A stretch of DNA of 13,384 nucleotides from Moraxellaceae bacterium (GTDB lineage: Bacteria; Pseudomonadota; Gammaproteobacteria; Pseudomonadales; Moraxellaceae). The first letter of the stretch is position 1. Each line of letters starts with the position of its first letter. The stretch is taken from positions 1 to 13,384 of the forward strand of contig JACMMY010000188.1 of NCBI GenBank assembly GCA_014378805.1. The letters run 5' to 3'. Positions 6,989 to 13,384 of this stretch are shown piece after piece. The notes below the pieces were generated by a model. That model saw nothing but the letters and a program-made list of their open reading frames with translations. It had not been told where the DNA came from and did not search any database. A program made the position numbers and the translations under genes.

Positions 6989-7055
6989 TATAGGGTGCGC
7001 ACTGCGCACCAGTTCAGATACCGCCATAAATTTGGTGCGCGGTGCGCACCCTATA
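6989..7055. repeat. 23-bp inverted repeat, TAGGGTGCGC family
   Basis: Bases 6989-7011 pair with 7033-7055 over 23 positions with one G-T wobble and a 21-base loop. Each arm is also self-complementary (GGTGCGC..GCGCACC), so the element could fold as one long stem or as two small ones. It fills the gap where ysxC and the lipoprotein gene converge. It could end both transcripts, although there is no T-run, and it looks like a REP/BIME-type dispersed repeat. Confidence 0.75.
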
Positions 7056-7073
7056 GGCTTTCATACAGTGGGG

Positions 7074-7469
7074 TTAATCTCGACAGTAACCTTCACCCAT
7101 CCGAACGGTTAAGCAATTCGATTTTTCACTCAACCACTTCATTCCAGTTTCACTGCCTGTTGTCGCATGCAGTGATTCTTTCACGCCATTACGTTCGAAC
7201 TGGATTACCTCTCCGACTGCACGACCACTAAACTTGCGTGGGCCATCCAAATTCTGAATCGTCACCTCATACGTTCCCTTACCGCCAGCAATGCGTAGAA
7301 AAGTGCCCTCGGGGCCATTCCACTGACCTAACCAAAGATCTGTAGGAATAACACGCTCGGCGCTTTTAGTCGTTGCAGGACTGGGTACTTTAGATTTTAC
7401 ATCACGGTCAGAGCACCCGATGAGTAGCAAGGCCAGAGTCATGGGCATCAGTAAAATTTGAGATTTCAT
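7074..7469 (-). CDS. small hypothetical lipoprotein
   Basis: A 131-residue protein with a clear lipoprotein signal: a short leucine/methionine-rich helix ending in LLIGC, so C19 would be lipidated; S20 at +2 predicts the outer membrane. A flexible Ser/Pro/Lys-rich linker (about 21-43) leads to a compact domain with WLGQWNGPEGTFLRI (46-60), GTYEVTIQNLDGPRKFSG (65-82) and VIQFERNGVKESLHAT (88-103), a pattern of short beta strands. Two cysteines near the end (C118 and C129) could form a disulphide. I do not recognise a named family. No strong ribosome site is seen before 7469. It sits in the repeat-rich pocket between ysxC and tesB. Confidence 0.72.
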   Translation of the reverse strand: MKSQILLMPMTLALLLIGCSDRDVKSKVPSPATTKSAERVIPTDLWLGQWNGPEGTFLRIAGGKGTYEVTIQNLDGPRKFSGRAVGEVIQFERNGVKESLHATTGSETGMKWLSEKSNCLTVRMGEGYCRD

Positions 7470-7580
7470 GTGATTTATTTAGCTCTCATTGATGAAGCTA
7501 AAATGTAGCACTTAGTGTTAATTCTTATGTAGGTATGGTGAAACAGTGGGTAAGCTTAACGAAATGTAATTCGCTCCTAA

Positions 7581-7604
7581 CGTAGGATGGGCTTCAGCCC
7601 ATCA
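7581..7604. repeat. short hairpin GATGGGCT-TC-AGCCCATC
   Basis: A perfect eight-pair stem (7586-7593 with 7596-7603) and a two-base loop, preceded by CGTAG as in the neighbouring REP-like copies. It lies in the 384-base divergent gap 7470-7853, which otherwise holds only the paired repeats described next and no gene. Confidence 0.55.
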
Positions 7605-7641
7605 TTTGGCATCAAGATCTAAATCATTTTGGAAAAATCCG

Positions 7642-7758
7642 CGTAGGCTGGGGTACTATCCCAGCAGTAGAATCTTTCACAGTAAACATCATATGTTTTT
7701 CATGACTTGAAGGGAATCTTCATATCTAATGCTTTGCTGGGGCTAGCCCCAGCCTACG
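7642..7758. repeat. paired inverted REP-like elements (BIME-like)
   Basis: Two related palindromic units face each other. The outer arms are an exact 12-base inverted repeat, CGTAGGCTGGGG (7642-7653) and CCCCAGCCTACG (7747-7758). The left unit folds on itself (GCTGGGG 7647-7653 with TCCCAGC 7659-7665). The right unit contains the perfect 18-base palindrome at 7736-7753, GCTGGGGCTAGCCCCAGC. About 65 bases of A+T-rich DNA separate the units. Two inverted copies around a spacer is the usual layout of bacterial interspersed mosaic elements. Confidence 0.7.
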
Positions 7759-7853
7759 TTAGTTGTATGTTAGTTTGAACAATATTTAAGTGACATGAAA
7801 TTTCATAATACTCATAGAGTTATACCAACATCAATTTTCCTAGTAGGCTATAA

Positions 7854-8794
7854 ATGACAAATAAAATTTTTTACAGTTTTATCCTCTTGCTGTTGTCCAC
7901 ACTTGCATTTTCAGACTCTCCACCCGTCTCAAACACCGAATTTAGTAAAACAGTCATCAATCATTTAACTTTTAAAGATGTGATGAGAGGATTGTATGGA
8001 GGGAAGCTCGTGAATGGCCAGATAAATGAGATATATGGGTTTTCTGGAACGTTCCCTTACACGAAAAAATAAGAGTAAAGAAAAATAGTACCTTCATAGA
8101 TATGCCAGAAGTACTAAAACAGAGTAATGATTACGTTATGATTTCTAATGGAATGTATGGAGCATATCTGGATGGCATTGCACCCTACAAAAACAGTAAT
8201 AATGAAATTAGATACTTGGTAGGCATTATAATTGTTGGCTTGGATGAGGACTCCATTCCTAATGAACAAGCAATTCAACAAGCAATATTGGATCTATATA
8301 TTTTTAAAAAGAATAGTGAAGGAAAATATGAACTCGTTTCTCGTACCAAAGAGTTATCAGAACCAACGGGGAAGAATGGTTCTCCTGATGGTTCCGAGAT
8401 TAATAAGCAAATTAAATTACTTAAATCTCTTGGTAAAGATCTGGTAGGGACTATTGGTTCATTCCAAACACGCATGTTGCAAGGATATTATGATGAGTAT
8501 TGGCAAATAGTTCGACTTTCTGAAGACAACTACATAACATTTGATAATATTTTAAAAGCACAGATAAGTGGAGCAGAGAAAGACTCACCTACCTACTACA
8601 ATACAACCTCAAATATTAAAGTTACCAATGACGGAAGCAAAAATTATCCGATTCTTGTTCATTATAAAGGCGAAGAGCCCATATATAAAAATGATGCAGA
8701 TGGTTTCTCTCATTTATCCGACGTAAGGGATGTCGACAGTGTAGTAATATGGCAATATAGCGAGCCTAAATCACAATACCAGATAGATAAATAG
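7854..8794 (+). pseudogene. exported protein gene broken by a one-base frameshift
   Basis: The first frame encodes a signal peptide (TNKIFYSFILLLLSTLAFS, probable cut before DSPP) and about 50 more residues, then stops at TAA 8070-8072. The frame that carries the rest is open from 8030 and continues to 8794. Adding one A to the A6 run at 8064-8069 joins them as TFPYTKK-IRVKKNSTFID-MPEVLKQS, giving one protein of 313 residues. The downstream frame has no ribosome site of its own. The start at 7854 has AGG seven bases upstream. The cause could be a real mutation, reversible slippage on the A-run, -1 ribosomal slippage at AAA AAA TAA, or a sequencing error. The DNA is clearly more A+T-rich than tesB or plsB. 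I do not recognise the family. Confidence 0.7.
8102..8794 (+). CDS. downstream fragment of the frameshifted gene, hypothetical
   Basis: A 230-residue reading frame counted from its first ATG, although the frame is open from 8030 and the ATG has no ribosome site. It contains a Tyr/Gly-rich opening (SNGMYGAYLDGIAPY), a hydrophobic strand (EIRYLVGIIIVGLDED), a Lys-rich middle (about 60-115) and a C-terminal part with YPILVHYKGEEPIY and VDSVVIWQYSEP. There is no membrane helix after the signal peptide of the upstream fragment, so the intact product would be periplasmic or secreted. If expressed alone it would lack an export signal. Confidence 0.5.
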   Translation: MPEVLKQSNDYVMISNGMYGAYLDGIAPYKNSNNEIRYLVGIIIVGLDEDSIPNEQAIQQAILDLYIFKKNSEGKYELVSRTKELSEPTGKNGSPDGSEINKQIKLLKSLGKDLVGTIGSFQTRMLQGYYDEYWQIVRLSEDNYITFDNILKAQISGAEKDSPTYYNTTSNIKVTNDGSKNYPILVHYKGEEPIYKNDADGFSHLSDVRDVDSVVIWQYSEPKSQYQIDK

Positions 8795-8800
8795 CCCACT

Positions 8801-8834
8801 TAGGGTGCAATGCGCTTTGGCTTATTGCACCCTA
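8801..8834. repeat. 11-bp hairpin TAGGGTGCAAT..ATTGCACCCTA
   Basis: Perfect arms at 8801-8811 and 8824-8834 around a 12-base loop, in the gap where the frameshifted gene and tesB converge. It shares the TAGGGTGC opening with the repeat at 6989-7055 but has a different inner sequence. No T-run follows on either strand. Confidence 0.65.
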
Positions 8835-8860
8835 CAAAATTTCGATCTGACTCGACTAAA

Positions 8861-9757
8861 TCAACTACTCCGACTTGGCTCTCTCAAACGCATCAAACCT
8901 TCTTGATTGGTACTAATCACCAACTGCCCATCCTGCCACATACGACCAAAATTCATCCCACGTGCACTCGCCGTCACAGTCGCATTCATATCGTAAAGCA
9001 ACCACTCATCCGCACGCGCAGGACGATGGAAATACATCGAATGATCAATACTCGCAGCCTGCAAACTCGTCGTCATAAAGCTCACACCATGCGGCATCAA
9101 CCCCGTACCCATCAGCGAAAAATCCGATGCAAAAGCAATAATCGCCTGATGCAAGCCCGGGTCATCAGGCAAACGATTTGGCACACGCATCCAATGCGCA
9201 CGCTCTGGACACTCTGGCTCTGGCGCAAAAGGATTGGTTGGATTGATCGGGCGAAGCTCAACTTGACGCTCACGCATGATCGTGGAACGCATCTTTTCAG
9301 GCATAAACGGTGCAATTAATTCTTTGAGTTCTTGTTCCGTTTTTAGCGACTCAGGCTCTGGCACATCTGGCATCTCGACCTGAAAACTCAAGCCTTCTTC
9401 CGCGGGTGCAAAAGACACCAGCATCGTGAAGATCAATTTGCCGTATTGAATTGCGCGAACTTGGCGACTGACAAAACTACGCCCATCCCGCAAACGATCA
9501 ACTTGATACACAATCGGCGCAGCAATATCACCCGCATTCAAGAAATACGCGTGCAATGAATGCGCTGGACGACCATCCGTCGTCAAACTCGCCGCACGAA
9601 GCGCTTGCCCAAGCACCTGACCACCAAACACACGATTACCGACAAAATTACGGCTTTGACCACGGTACAAATCTTCTTCGAGTTTTTCCAATGTCAGAAT
9701 ATCGACTAACTCTTTGGTTAATTGCAATCGAGTTTCTTCAGCGTTCGTAGACATCAT
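8861..9757 (-). CDS. tesB: acyl-CoA thioesterase II TesB
   Basis: A 298-residue double-hotdog thioesterase that hydrolyses medium- and long-chain acyl-CoA to free fatty acid and CoA in the cytoplasm. The first hotdog carries RVFGGQVLGQALRAA (42-56) and HSLHAYFLNAGD (66-77); the second carries FASDFSLMGTGLMPHG (209-224) and SIDHSMYFHRP (236-246). The catalytic set of E. coli TesB (Asp, Thr, Gln) corresponds to D212, T230 and Q285 (NQEGLMR). The length is close to E. coli (286). Two tandem ATGs at 9757 and 9754 follow AGG; the second has the better spacing, so the true protein may be one residue shorter. It stands alone, with corA upstream on the same strand 135 bases away. Confidence 0.94.
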   Translation of the reverse strand: MMSTNAEETRLQLTKELVDILTLEKLEEDLYRGQSRNFVGNRVFGGQVLGQALRAASLTTDGRPAHSLHAYFLNAGDIAAPIVYQVDRLRDGRSFVSRQVRAIQYGKLIFTMLVSFAPAEEGLSFQVEMPDVPEPESLKTEQELKELIAPFMPEKMRSTIMRERQVELRPINPTNPFAPEPECPERAHWMRVPNRLPDDPGLHQAIIAFASDFSLMGTGLMPHGVSFMTTSLQAASIDHSMYFHRPARADEWLLYDMNATVTASARGMNFGRMWQDGQLVISTNQEGLMRLREPSRSS

Positions 9758-9892
9758 ATTACCTGTACAAATTTATTCAATGTCTCACATCATAAAACAA
9801 AAAGACCATCAAACCCTAAACTGTTCCGTCAAATTAATTTTTGGTCTCTGCAACCTAAGAATTAATTCAAATAAATATCAACAGCTTGACCA

Positions 9893-10990
9893 TCACAACC
9901 ATTTCGAGCGCTTGAGCTTAAAATATAACGCCGCCGAACCTAAGAACATCAGCGCCACCCAAATAAAATACCCATAATGCCAATGCAACTCAGGCATATT
10001 AGAAAAGTTCATTCCGTAAAAACTGGTCATTAACGTCGGCACAGCCAAAATACCCGCCCAAGATGCAAGACGTTTTACGATCTCATTCTGACCCACGCCG
10101 ACGAGCGCTAAGTGCGTATCCATGCCGAGTCGTAAAACCTCGCTCTGCCCTTCGATCGCATCTAATGTGCCTAACACATGATCCTGAATATCGCGGAAAT
10201 ATGGCATCACCGTAGAAGGGAAATAACTCGTCACATCCTCGTGGTCATGGTACAAAAAATAACCGCAAATTTCACGTAGTGGAACAACTGCAAGGCGCAA
10301 TTTAATTAACTCTGATTTAAGATCATACAAATAACGTAAGGTATCCTGACTATAAGTTTCCGAGAAAATATCGCCTTCTAATTCTTCTAATTGCTCACCT
10401 AATTGTTGCGTAATCGGTAAAAAATTGTCCACGATAAAATCTAAAATACCGTGCAGTACATAGCCTAGACCCATCTGTTTCATTTTTTGCGGATGACGTT
10501 CGCAATGCGCGCGCACGCTGCTATAACTCACTGACGCACCTTGGCGCACAGAGATCAAAAAACGCTCACCCAAAAATAACGCGGTTGAGCCAAATTCGAC
10601 TTTACGATTCATTAATTGCGCGGTTCGTACCACAACAAATAAGGTTTTTTCATAACTTTCAACTTTGGCGCGAGAATGATTAAGTGCGGCATCTTCTACC
10701 GCTAACTCATGCAAACCGAACTCACGCTGCACTTCAGCCAACACTTCACTCGGCGGCTCAAACAATCCGATCCAAACAAAAATATCTGGGTCTGCTGCCA
10801 ACACTTCACTCACATCGCACAACGCCAAATAATCGACACGTAGCCCCGTACTTCGACTATAAGCAAAGCAATTGACCACACCCGCACTTTGCGGGTTACC
10901 AGAGGTATGTCTCGCTAAACGTGAATGTTGTTCTGCAACAATTTGTTCAGGCGTGAGCGGATGGAGTGTCGATATTTCTAATGGACTCAT
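9893..10990 (-). CDS. corA: CorA family magnesium/cobalt transporter
   Basis: A 365-residue inner-membrane divalent cation channel of the CorA/2-TM-GxN family, which works as a pentamer. The long cytoplasmic N-terminal domain includes FVWIGLFEPPSEVLAEVQREFGLHELAVEDA, typical of the family, followed by a helical stalk with LEELEGDIF. Two C-terminal helices lie at about 306-326 and 339-358, with the YGMNF signature between them (GMN at 326-328). The C-terminus is basic (KLKRSKWL). It is longer than E. coli CorA (316), mostly at the N-terminus. The ATG at 10990 was chosen; a GTG at 10999 is in frame but lies only two bases after the AGG ribosome site. Confidence 0.93.
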   Translation of the reverse strand: MSPLEISTLHPLTPEQIVAEQHSRLARHTSGNPQSAGVVNCFAYSRSTGLRVDYLALCDVSEVLAADPDIFVWIGLFEPPSEVLAEVQREFGLHELAVEDAALNHSRAKVESYEKTLFVVVRTAQLMNRKVEFGSTALFLGERFLISVRQGASVSYSSVRAHCERHPQKMKQMGLGYVLHGILDFIVDNFLPITQQLGEQLEELEGDIFSETYSQDTLRYLYDLKSELIKLRLAVVPLREICGYFLYHDHEDVTSYFPSTVMPYFRDIQDHVLGTLDAIEGQSEVLRLGMDTHLALVGVGQNEIVKRLASWAGILAVPTLMTSFYGMNFSNMPELHWHYGYFIWVALMFLGSAALYFKLKRSKWL

Positions 10991-11302
10991 AGCATGCACA
11001 ACCTAAAAAACTAAACCAATAAATTAAATATTATCAAATTAATATATTCTCTAAACACGACCGCAATATATAAATCAACTTACCCTGTCTTTTTCTTTTT
11101 TAGCATATAAATACACCGAGATGAAATATCATTTCAGTAGCCTAAACTGTTTTGATGTCACTTTACTTAAAACGATCCAATAAAGTAAATTTCAGCCATA
11201 AAAATCCAACGAATTCCAGTCTAAAATGAATCCACCTTCAAGCCAATTGTGGCATGATAACGTCCACCTGATTAAATGCTTAATGCTCAAGAGATTCTTT
11301 TT
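10991..11302. other. gene-free divergent region between corA and plsB
   Basis: About 312 bases with no convincing gene. The corA side (11000-11060) is very A+T-rich. A weak inverted repeat TTTACTT/AAGTAAA occurs at 11162-11189. Promoters for both neighbours must lie here, but none with good boxes and spacing could be named. A reading frame that starts at 11226 continues inside plsB in another frame and is not credible. Confidence 0.5.
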
Positions 11303-13384
11303 ATGTCTAATAAAGTCGGCTCAGGTTTCGGTAATTTTTATCGTCGTGTGTCAGGAAAGATACTCGACATCGTCGCCAAACCCGAAGTCCTCGGAGTCAT
11401 TCCAGAAAAACTTCAATCCTTGTCAGATGCGCATAACAATACACCCGCGCTCAACAATCAAAGTCATGATGGCTCTGGTGAACAATCGGCAGTGTCAACG
11501 ACCAAAAGAAACTCATCGACTCGCCCAATTTGCTATGTACTGTTTGAAAACTCTAAAAGTACTGCGTTATTGGTGGATAGCGAAGCGCGTCGTCGCCAAT
11601 TAATTGCCCCATTTGATCCCATTGAAGGGGCCTACTTCACTGAACAATCGTCAGTGTTGTATTTAAAAAGTGGCAATGAAGGTAGTCCTTTTCATTCGCC
11701 AAATGACTCTTTGTCTACACGCCTCATGCGTTTCATTGATGTCCTCAAACAGCATCGTGATGCGGATGTAGAACTTGTACCCATCACTGTATTTTGGGGA
11801 CGAGCGCCAGACAAAGAAGATTCGATGTTTAAACTGTTATTTGCGGATTCATGGGCAACGCCAAGTGCATTAAAACAGTCCGTTAATATCGCGATTCATG
11901 GTCGCCAGACATTTTTGGAATTCCATGATCCAATTTCTCTGCGTGACCTCATCGCTGAAACCGCTCAAGACCTCGAAAATACCAGTGCAATGTCGAAGCG
12001 GATCACTCAGCATTTGTGTGGCTACCTCATTCGCCAACGCGAAGCGGTACTGGGCCCCGATTTATCAGACCGCCGCAATATGGTTGAAGACATCATCAGT
12101 TCGCAAGGTGTGACTGACGCCATTGACCGTGAAATTGCGCGCGGTAATAAACTGCCGAACGATGTTCGATTGGAAGCACGTGGTTATTTAGATGAGATTG
12201 CCTCTGATTACGCCCATTCTGCAGTGCGTTTCTTAGAAAAAACCCTGACTTGGTTGTGGACACAGCTCTATGACGGCGTTGAAGTGCATCACTTTCAAGG
12301 CGTACGCAGCATTGCAGATGAATATGAGTTGGTTTACACCCCCTCGCACCGTAGTCATGTCGATTACCTGCTGATGTCGTATGTGATTTACAAACGCGGG
12401 ATGGTGGTCCCTTATATCGCAGCAGGTGATAATCTCAACATTCCAGGTGTGGGTTCACTCCTCCGCCGAGCTGGTGCATTCTTTATTCGTCGGTCATTTA
12501 AAGGAAGTCCACTTTATGTTGCTGTTTTCAAAGAATATTTGCACAGCATACTGATCCGAAATCATGCAATCGAATACTTTATTGAAGGGGGTCGCTCGCG
12601 TACAGGACGACTACTTCCACCAAAAACTGGCATGCTCGCTATGACGATCCACAGTCATATGCGTGCTTCTGGCAAACCAATTGCGTTTATTCCAACCTAT
12701 TTCGGCTATGAGCGTCTGATGGAAGGCGGCACGTATGTCGGTGAAATGTCAGGCAAACCCAAAGAAACCGAATCGATTTGGGGCATTATTAAAACGCTGC
12801 GTAAAATTGAACGAATCTTCGGTAAAGTACACGTCAGTTTTGGCGAACCCGTATTTCTCGACCAAGTTCTCACAGCGCATGGTGCCGATAAAATCAAAGT
12901 AACTGACAACAACGAACCGTTATCACATGAAGCGCGCTTGGTCGTGGACGATGTCGCCGAAAGCATCATGCGCAACATTAATCGTGCGGCCGTACTTAAT
13001 CCTGTGACATTACTGTCATTGGTCTTGCTGGCAACACCAAAACATGCACTCGATGAAGAAACCTGTATCAAGCAATTAGATACTTATCGCTCATTAGCAG
13101 AGGCCGTGCCTTATGATGAACGTGTTGAAATTACAACACTTTCTGGACGTGAAATTGTTGCATATGGTTTAAAGCTAAAGCTCATTAAGCGCGTCAATCA
13201 CCTACTCGGCGATATGATCGCGATTGCTGATGGTCAAGGTGTGTTGCTCACATATTTCCGCAATAATATCGTCCACTTATTCATCATGCCATCCCTGATT
13301 GCTTCGTTGGTTCAACACAATGGGCGCATTAGCCGTGAAGAAATTGGCAGTGTCGTCCAAACACTGTATCCATTCCTGCAAGCG
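11303..13384 (+). CDS. plsB: glycerol-3-phosphate 1-O-acyltransferase PlsB (partial, 3' end beyond window)
   Basis: The first 694 codons of PlsB, which transfers an acyl chain to position 1 of glycerol-3-phosphate at the inner membrane, the first step of phospholipid synthesis. The frame is open to the last base, so the C-terminus is outside the window. Catalytic block I is SHRSHVDY with H349 and D354; block II is in AGAFFIRRSFKGSPLY; block III is FIEGGRSRTGRLLPPKTG with E428, G429 and R431; block IV is IAFIPTYFGYERL. E. coli PlsB has the block I histidine at 306, so this protein carries about 43 extra residues earlier, including a low-complexity Asn/Ser/Thr/Gln linker at about 43-72. The ATG at 11303 follows AAGAG. 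Confidence 0.95.
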   Translation, partial: MSNKVGSGFGNFYRRVSGKILDIVAKPEVLGVIPEKLQSLSDAHNNTPALNNQSHDGSGEQSAVSTTKRNSSTRPICYVLFENSKSTALLVDSEARRRQLIAPFDPIEGAYFTEQSSVLYLKSGNEGSPFHSPNDSLSTRLMRFIDVLKQHRDADVELVPITVFWGRAPDKEDSMFKLLFADSWATPSALKQSVNIAIHGRQTFLEFHDPISLRDLIAETAQDLENTSAMSKRITQHLCGYLIRQREAVLGPDLSDRRNMVEDIISSQGVTDAIDREIARGNKLPNDVRLEARGYLDEIASDYAHSAVRFLEKTLTWLWTQLYDGVEVHHFQGVRSIADEYELVYTPSHRSHVDYLLMSYVIYKRGMVVPYIAAGDNLNIPGVGSLLRRAGAFFIRRSFKGSPLYVAVFKEYLHSILIRNHAIEYFIEGGRSRTGRLLPPKTGMLAMTIHSHMRASGKPIAFIPTYFGYERLMEGGTYVGEMSGKPKETESIWGIIKTLRKIERIFGKVHVSFGEPVFLDQVLTAHGADKIKVTDNNEPLSHEARLVVDDVAESIMRNINRAAVLNPVTLLSLVLLATPKHALDEETCIKQLDTYRSLAEAVPYDERVEITTLSGREIVAYGLKLKLIKRVNHLLGDMIAIADGQGVLLTYFRNNIVHLFIMPSLIASLVQHNGRISREEIGSVVQTLYPFLQA

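Noticed and set aside
7795..7806. ATGAAATTTCAT palindrome upstream of the frameshifted gene
   Set aside because: Short A+T-only-core palindromes arise easily in A+T-rich DNA, and no matching promoter boxes were found around it.
8810..9319. 169-residue plus-strand frame antisense to tesB
   Set aside because: Its composition (His, Arg and Thr rich) is what the complement of the well-supported tesB codons gives; there is no ribosome site or motif.
9803..9847. AGACCA..TGGTCT inverted repeat after corA as a terminator
   Set aside because: Only six pairs around a loop of more than 30 bases; too weak to call.
11226..11603. 125-residue plus-strand reading frame across the plsB start
   Set aside because: It overlaps the strongly supported plsB frame in another phase, has no family features, and is an out-of-frame shadow.
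12706..13071. 121-residue minus-strand frame within plsB
   Set aside because: It is antisense to conserved PlsB sequence, and its Ser-rich composition is typical of a shadow frame.
1..13384. CRISPR arrays, tRNA or rRNA genes, insertion sequences, phage genes, defence or toxin-antitoxin pairs
   Set aside because: No regularly spaced direct repeats, cloverleaf-like sequence, transposase or integrase motifs, or small paired toxin-like genes were seen on either strand.

Overview
This looks like chromosomal DNA of a gammaproteobacterium, most probably of the family Moraxellaceae (Acinetobacter or a relative). The case rests on moderate G+C, on fur and bamE reading away from each other with an RnfH-type gene facing bamE, on a YsxC-type GTPase diverging from a small cytochrome c5, and on a PlsB with an Acinetobacter-like N-terminus. 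No identity search was possible, so the genus is an inference.

Layout, left to right. Positions 51-2364 (minus) hold an exported family-5 solute-binding protein followed closely by a small membrane protein of unknown function. Positions 2423-2617 are a non-coding patch full of hairpins. Fur (2620-3060, minus) and bamE (3410-3811, plus) diverge from a 349-base regulatory region with one good sigma-70 promoter and two dyads. A bidirectional terminator separates bamE from the converging pair rnfH and an SNF-transporter-like gene (4008-5470, minus). Cytochrome c5 (5622-5948, minus) has its own terminator and diverges from ysxC (6186-6983, plus). Positions 6984-8860 form an accessory-looking pocket: a small lipoprotein, a frameshifted A+T-rich gene for an exported protein, and at least three kinds of short palindromic repeats. 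TesB and CorA (8861-10990, minus) follow. Then comes a 312-base gene-free divergent region, and plsB (11303 onward, plus), which runs off the right edge.

Most genes are single-gene housekeeping units: iron regulation (Fur), outer-membrane protein assembly (BamE), ribosome assembly (YsxC), electron transfer (cytochrome c5), acyl-CoA hydrolysis (TesB), divalent cation transport (CorA) and the first step of phospholipid synthesis (PlsB). They do not form one pathway. I see no CRISPR array, phage, insertion sequence, tRNA or rRNA, and no clear undescribed multi-gene system. The items most worth a second look are the gene broken at an A6 run (7854-8794), the palindromic repeats found at every convergent gene junction, the dyad under the bamE promoter, and the SNF-like protein that lacks the usual first helix.
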